A stretch of 8,915 nt of DNA from Clostridiales bacterium (GTDB taxonomy: Bacteria; Bacillota; Clostridia; Christensenellales; CAG-314). Below are positions 5,742 to 8,915 of this stretch, piece by piece. The notes under the pieces are model-generated. The model saw nothing but the letters and a program-made list of their open reading frames with translations, was not told the origin of the DNA and searched no databases. Position 1 is the first letter of the stretch; the number at the start of each line of letters is the position of its first letter. A program made the position numbers and the translations under genes. The DNA lies in NCBI GenBank assembly GCA_003537755.1, contig DPQS01000015.1, positions 12,040 to 20,954 of the forward strand, given 5' to 3'.

Positions 5742-6428
5742 TCATTTCTGCAACGCCTGCACTATGGCTTTGGCGGAAAGTTCTGCAACTTCCATTGTGC
5801 CGCCGGCGGTGCCGATACGGTCAAGCCAATGGGCGTCGCTGTTGGTAATTACGATTTTGTCTGCAACAAGTCGCTTATGCTCGTCTGTTGCGTGTTTGCT
5901 CAGTTCCACCGCCGCGTACTCGTCGATTACTTCTCCCAGCACCTGCAACATGCTGTTTTCCTCACGGTCGACATGTGCCGCAACCGCAACGCCGCCAAAT
6001 TTTTTGGCAAGTTTCGGTACGTCATCGACAGCTATGTTTGCGCCGATGTGCAGCAGCCGCGGCTCGTTTCCGACAATGTTGTCGTCCTCGTCGTACAGCA
6101 ACTGATTGCCGAATATGTCCGCGCGATTGCCTATCTTCGGAAAGTCTATCGCCTCAAAAAAGGCAGTTAAATGTGCCAAAGTGTCAAACAAACACAACAC
6201 GTGTATATCTTCTGCCGTTTGCAGTTCCATGGCAGGTACCACGCATACGCCGTAAGCCTCGCCTGCGGCAAGCGCGACGGCAACGTTGCCTATCGCATTG
6301 TGGTCGGACACAGCAACAGCGTCCAGTCCTGAGAGTTTGGCATACCCCACAATCGTAACGGGGGTCATATCGTCGTCCGCACACGGCGACAATGCGCTGT
6401 GCACGTGCAAATCGTACTTAATCTTCAT
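5742..6428 (-). CDS. PHP-domain metal-dependent phosphoesterase
   Basis: A 228-residue PHP protein with a complete set of metal-binding positions: DLHVHS near the start (H8, H10), SDHN (D42, H43), PAMEL (E68) with DIH (H76), HIGAN (H128), AAHVDRE (H152) and the closing NSDAH (D198, H200). PHP enzymes hydrolyse phosphoesters using a di- or trinuclear metal centre. Substrates range from histidinol phosphate to nucleotides and protein phosphotyrosine, and the sequence does not say which applies. There is no signal peptide, so it should be cytoplasmic. An upstream start at 6476 is open, but the ATG at 6428 places the DLHVHS motif correctly and gives an 11-nt overlap with the DRTGG gene, so I chose it. 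In related loci this gene precedes nuoE; here it is followed by an 800-bp gap. With an ATPase nearby it could be the phosphatase of a phosphorylation switch (inference). Confidence 0.88.
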   Translation of the reverse strand: MKIKYDLHVHSALSPCADDDMTPVTIVGYAKLSGLDAVAVSDHNAIGNVAVALAAGEAYGVCVVPAMELQTAEDIHVLCLFDTLAHLTAFFEAIDFPKIGNRADIFGNQLLYDEDDNIVGNEPRLLHIGANIAVDDVPKLAKKFGGVAVAAHVDREENSMLQVLGEVIDEYAAVELSKHATDEHKRLVADKIVITNSDAHWLDRIGTAGGTMEVAELSAKAIVQALQK

Positions 6429-6747
6429 TGCAGCACACCGCCGCAATGGCATCGTAGACGGGCAAGGTCGTAGCAATTACGTTTATGCCCTGTGTTTTGG
6501 CGCGTTCGACAAGCGTCGGGTCGGGCAGGCAGCCTTCGCACAGCACCACAACCGACACATCGGCAAGCACGGCAACCGCCGCCACGTTGACGTTGGTCAT
6601 CACCGTGTACCAGGCGCAGTTTTCCGGTGCGCGACCCATGACGAAGCTGAGCAAATCGCCTGCGTATCCGCCAACGATTTCGCGCGAAAAATCCGCTTGA
6701 TTTACCGTGGTTGCGTTCAGTATTTCCGCAAGTTTGTCAACCGTCAC
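6418..6747 (-). CDS. DRTGG-domain protein (second copy)
   Basis: A 109-residue protein that is essentially one DRTGG domain. The defining segment is REIVGGYAGDLLSFVMGRA (22-40), followed by alternating strands and helices ending in a GINVIATTLP segment (87-96). DRTGG domains occur as the regulatory part of other proteins, for example in some phosphotransacetylases and next to CBS domains. Their ligand is not firmly known. The start is GTG, supported by a strong GGGAGG site 5 nt upstream. It overlaps the HydS-like gene by 11 nt and the PHP gene by 11 nt, so the three are surely one transcript. It is a paralogue of the partial DRTGG gene at the right edge, and the two might pair. Confidence 0.87.
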   Translation of the reverse strand: MTVDKLAEILNATTVNQADFSREIVGGYAGDLLSFVMGRAPENCAWYTVMTNVNVAAVAVLADVSVVVLCEGCLPDPTLVERAKTQGINVIATTLPVYDAIAAVCCNED

Positions 6748-8005
6748 TTTTGCCTCCCGTCGCGGCTACCCCGCCTGCAATCGGGCAGACGGAATCCGCA
6801 GGTATACGCCCCATGACCACGTCTTCGCAAAACGCCGTACAACTCGGCGCGCCGCAAATGCCGCAATCTTTTTTGGGTAGTTTCTTGTACATTTCCTGAA
6901 CTGCAAGCAACCTTGCAAACGCCAGCGTGCGGTCGTTTCCGAAGGTGTTTTCGCCGTGTTCGGGCAACTTTTCCGCCATAAAATACGACGTCGGCTTGCC
7001 CGTTTCCGACAAGGTTATGCCTACCTGCGGGAATTTTTGCCGCAGCTGCCTGAGCCTTGCACGTGCGACAAAGGGGTTTTCCACATTAAGCACACCGCCG
7101 ACGCAGCCGCTTGTGCAGGCGTTGAGTTCAACAAATTCCACGTCTTTCAAGCTGCCGTTTTCCAATGCTTCCAGTATGTTGACGACGTTTTCGATGCCGT
7201 CGGCGGCAAGATACTTCCGGCACATCGCGCCTGCGGCTTCACCGCCGCTGCTTGCCCACTGCAAACCGAGGATGCCCATTTCCGACAGGTTTCGCGCGTC
7301 GTCCAGTTTGCCTATTTCCGTAACCAACTTCATGTACACTTCCGCGACGGACAACACGCCGTCCACGTAGTTGCGGTTGACAGTGCAACCTGCCTTCAGC
7401 GCGTACACCTTGGCAGGACAGGGCGAAACGAAAAACACGCCTATGTCCTCTTCCGCAACGCCGCGTTTTGCAACCTTTTCACGCGCAAGTTTCGCCGCGA
7501 CGTCAACCGGCGCAAGCAGCGGAAGCAGATTTCCGAGCAGGTTTTCAAACCTCTGCGAAACCAGTTCCAACACGGCAGGACATGCGGTGCTTATTATCGG
7601 CTTTTTCAATTTGTCGTCGGCAAACAATCGTTGCGTAACCTGCGAAACCAGTTCCGCGCCGATACCCACTTCGTACACGAAGTCGAAACCGATGTTGCGA
7701 AACGCCGTAAGTATGTAATTTATGTCCTTGATATCGTCAAACTGTCCGTAAAAGGACGGCGCAATCAGCGCGACCTTGTACTTGTAGTTGTTTACGATGT
7801 CAAATTTGTCGTAACTGGGGATTTTGGCATTGGACGGACAGATACGCACGCACTCGCCGCAGGCAATACACTTGTCGTAAATTACGCAAGCCTTGCCGTT
7901 TCGTATGCGAATAGCCTCGGTGGGACAACGTTTGATACACGAGGCGCAACCTATGCACTTGTCTTTGTCCAACGTTACCGTGTGCAGCCGTTTGAGTTCG
8001 CTCAT
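6737..8005 (-). CDS. HydS-like [FeFe]-hydrogenase homologue, putative H2 or redox sensor
   Basis: A 422-residue protein with two N-terminal [4Fe-4S] ferredoxin sites (C17/20/23/27 and C46/49/52/56), a hydrogenase large-subunit-like domain, and a C-terminal cysteine module CGICGAPSCTAFC (381-393, plus C407) of the Fe-S type also seen in RnfB-like proteins. All four cysteines that hold the H-cluster remain: STACP (C142), SPCPAK (C196) and NACTSGC (C297, C301). The proton-relay cysteine of TSCCPGW is Ala141, the usual Glu after the second motif is missing, and the GGGQP tail of the third motif is changed. These changes match sensory HydS-type proteins (groups C/D), not fast enzymes. It has no PAS or output domain, so the signal must pass to a partner, perhaps the ATPases or DRTGG proteins here. 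The ATG at 8005 with AAAGGGG upstream is preferred over a TTG at 8029 that lacks a site. Confidence 0.88.
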   Translation of the reverse strand: MSELKRLHTVTLDKDKCIGCASCIKRCPTEAIRIRNGKACVIYDKCIACGECVRICPSNAKIPSYDKFDIVNNYKYKVALIAPSFYGQFDDIKDINYILTAFRNIGFDFVYEVGIGAELVSQVTQRLFADDKLKKPIISTACPAVLELVSQRFENLLGNLLPLLAPVDVAAKLAREKVAKRGVAEEDIGVFFVSPCPAKVYALKAGCTVNRNYVDGVLSVAEVYMKLVTEIGKLDDARNLSEMGILGLQWASSGGEAAGAMCRKYLAADGIENVVNILEALENGSLKDVEFVELNACTSGCVGGVLNVENPFVARARLRQLRQKFPQVGITLSETGKPTSYFMAEKLPEHGENTFGNDRTLAFARLLAVQEMYKKLPKKDCGICGAPSCTAFCEDVVMGRIPADSVCPIAGGVAATGGKSDG

Positions 8006-8232
8006 GACGACCCCTTTTTGTTCGGACAAAAGCCCGTTTTAAGCAAAACAACGTCGCTTTCAGTCCGCTTTTTTGTAATGATTTTTTAGGTACGTATATG
8101 TTTTTTGATTACCGACCGTGTAAATGTCCGACCGTAAGAATGCGTAAGGTCGTTTCCTTGTGCCGCCGGTATCGTCAACATCGATTCTTCCGCGACGTAT
8201 TGCCGGCAACGGCACCCATGGCGAAAAATTTG
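8006..8232. other. 227-nt intercistronic gap before the HydS-like gene
   Basis: This is the only real gap inside the right block, whose other genes overlap. It contains the strong stem-loop at 8160-8215, a weaker one pairing CGACC with GGTCG (about 8130-8153), a repeated CCGACCGT word (8112 and 8129), an AT-rich stretch (8073-8107) and a small hairpin CGGAC-AAAA-GCCCG (8023-8036) just before the ribosome binding site of the HydS-like gene. I see no coding frame. It could hold a promoter or an mRNA processing or attenuation site. Confidence 0.5.
8160..8215 (-). other. Strong stem-loop between ATPase and HydS-like gene
   Basis: Three nested helices: GTGCCG (8160-8165) with CGGCAC (8210-8215), CCGG (8166-8169) with CCGG (8203-8206), and CGTC (8173-8176) with GACG (8194-8197), around a 17-nt loop. 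No U-tract follows on the minus strand, so it is not a simple terminator. Possible roles are mRNA stabilisation, a processing site that sets different levels of the flanking genes, or a regulatory element. Confidence 0.5.
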
Positions 8233-8658
8233 TCAATGGAAATTTACCACCAGCAGTATTTCCGTGCCTACGCCGACGGTACTTTTGATGTCGAATTTGT
8301 CGGTGTTTTTAAGCATGTTGGGCAAGCCCATACCTGCGCCGAAGCCGAGGTCGCGTATCTCTTCCGAAGCGGTACTGAACCCGGGTTGCATTGCCTGATT
8401 TATGTCGGGAATACCTTTGCCCGTGTCCACAAGGCGAACCTCGATGCGGTCCACGTAGATGTCGGCGATTGCTTTGCCGCCGTTTGCGTGGATAACCATG
8501 TTGATTTCACCCTCGTACATCGCAATGGCAATGCGGCGTATGTCGTAGGCGTTGATACCCATGCTTTTGAGGCAAAACTTCACCTTTTCGGTGGCTTGAC
8601 CTGCGGAAACAAAGTTGTTGCCGTCTACGTCATACTCGAGGTGAACGCACTCATTCAT
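8233..8658 (-). CDS. Small RsbW-like ATP-binding protein (anti-sigma / serine kinase type)
   Basis: A 141-residue GHKL ATPase that consists of the ATP-binding domain alone. The N-box region is YEGEINMVIHANGG (48-61, with E49, N53 and H57), the G1 box DTGKGI (78-83), the G2 box GFGAGMGL (105-112) and the G3 box GVGTE (129-133). Its size and motif plan are those of RsbW/SpoIIAB-type kinases, which phosphorylate small antagonist proteins or bind sigma factors. No antagonist or sigma factor gene is visible here. The ATG at 8658 overlaps the upstream DRTGG gene by 8 nt. It differs from the ATPase at 4390-4938, which has a long C-terminal extension. Its likely role is signal output for the HydS-like sensor, by gene neighbourhood only. 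Confidence 0.86.
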   Translation of the reverse strand: MNECVHLEYDVDGNNFVSAGQATEKVKFCLKSMGINAYDIRRIAIAMYEGEINMVIHANGGKAIADIYVDRIEVRLVDTGKGIPDINQAMQPGFSTASEEIRDLGFGAGMGLPNMLKNTDKFDIKSTVGVGTEILLVVNFH

Positions 8659-8915
8659 AGCAAGTACCGGAATTCAGTCCTGCCGCATACAGCATTCCGC
8701 ATGCGCTGAACATACGGTGCGCCGTAACCAGCATAACCAGATTTTTGCTTTTGGCAAGTTGGATTGCCTCGTCGCTGGGGCGTTTGCCGCGCACGAAAAC
8801 GATGCACAACATGTCCATCATTTCCGCCGTGCGCACCACCTGAGGATTGCACAGCCCCGTGATAAGCACAGCCTGGTCCTTGACGTAGGCAAGCACGTCG
8901 CTCATCATGTCGCTG
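8651..8915 (-). CDS. DRTGG-domain protein (first copy), 5' end outside the window
   Basis: The visible 88 codons begin inside the characteristic DRTGG segment (SDMMSDVLAYV, equivalent to GDLLSFVMGRA in the other copy) and run to the end of the domain (SKNLVMLVTAHRMFSACG). The frame is open to the window edge. By comparison with the copy at 6418-6747, roughly 25 to 30 N-terminal residues are missing, so ATG codons at 8908 and 8905 are internal. It overlaps the following ATPase gene by 8 nt. Ligand and function are unknown; it probably acts together with the ATPase and the HydS-like protein. Confidence 0.82.
   Translation of the reverse strand, partial: SDMMSDVLAYVKDQAVLITGLCNPQVVRTAEMMDMLCIVFVRGKRPSDEAIQLAKSKNLVMLVTAHRMFSACGMLYAAGLNSGTCYE

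Noticed and set aside
5497..6105. Plus-strand frame of 202 codons running from the repeat into the PHP gene
   Set aside because: It crosses non-coding repeats and then reads the PHP gene in antisense; no domain.
6956..8089. Plus-strand frame (377 codons) opposite the HydS-like gene
   Set aside because: It is a shadow of the HydS-like gene; no domain and no ribosome binding site.

Overview
The window looks like a piece of a fermentative, anaerobic Firmicute of the class Clostridia, probably uncultured. The evidence is the gene content: a HydABC-type [FeFe] hydrogenase locus together with the helper genes that usually accompany it in Clostridia. GC content is moderate, Shine-Dalgarno sites are strong AGGAGG-type, and TAA and TGA act as ordinary stops. 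All nine recognisable genes lie on the minus strand, so transcription runs from the right edge to the left edge.

Right block (8915 to 5742, in transcription order): a DRTGG-domain protein cut by the window edge; a small RsbW-like ATPase; a 227-nt gap holding a strong stem-loop; a HydS-like protein with two ferredoxin clusters, an H-cluster-like domain and a C-terminal cysteine module; a second DRTGG protein with a GTG start; and a PHP-domain metallohydrolase. Apart from the 227-nt gap these genes overlap by 8 to 11 nt. The set resembles a sensing and signalling cassette (redox or H2 sensor, ATPase, phosphoesterase, two ligand-binding-like proteins).

Middle gap (5741 to 4939, about 800 bp): no credible gene. 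It is packed with repeats: a large imperfect inverted repeat, a hairpin block that recurs at the left end of the window, a common bacterial intergenic palindrome and a G-rich tract. In related clostridial loci, as I recall them, a nuoE/hydC gene (24-kDa [2Fe-2S] subunit) sits exactly here. No trace of it is visible. A candidate promoter lies at the left end of this gap.

Left block (4938 to 460): a second histidine-kinase-type ATPase without a phosphoacceptor domain, a small thioredoxin-fold [2Fe-2S] protein, hydB (NADH/FMN subunit) and hydA (catalytic [FeFe] subunit). They are tightly packed, with a 4-nt overlap and gaps of 5 and 14 nt. HydA and HydB keep all expected cofactor ligands and should be active.

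Left end (459 to 1): a stem-loop in the hydA 3' region, a 14-bp terminator hairpin, and a second, diverged copy of the repeat element from the middle gap, cut by the window edge.

Working model (inference): hydA and hydB exchange electrons between NADH, ferredoxin and H2, and the right block senses H2 or redox state and adjusts the hydrogenase or other fermentation genes. The main puzzles are the missing hydC, the repeat element that occupies its place, and the uncharacterised signalling cassette.
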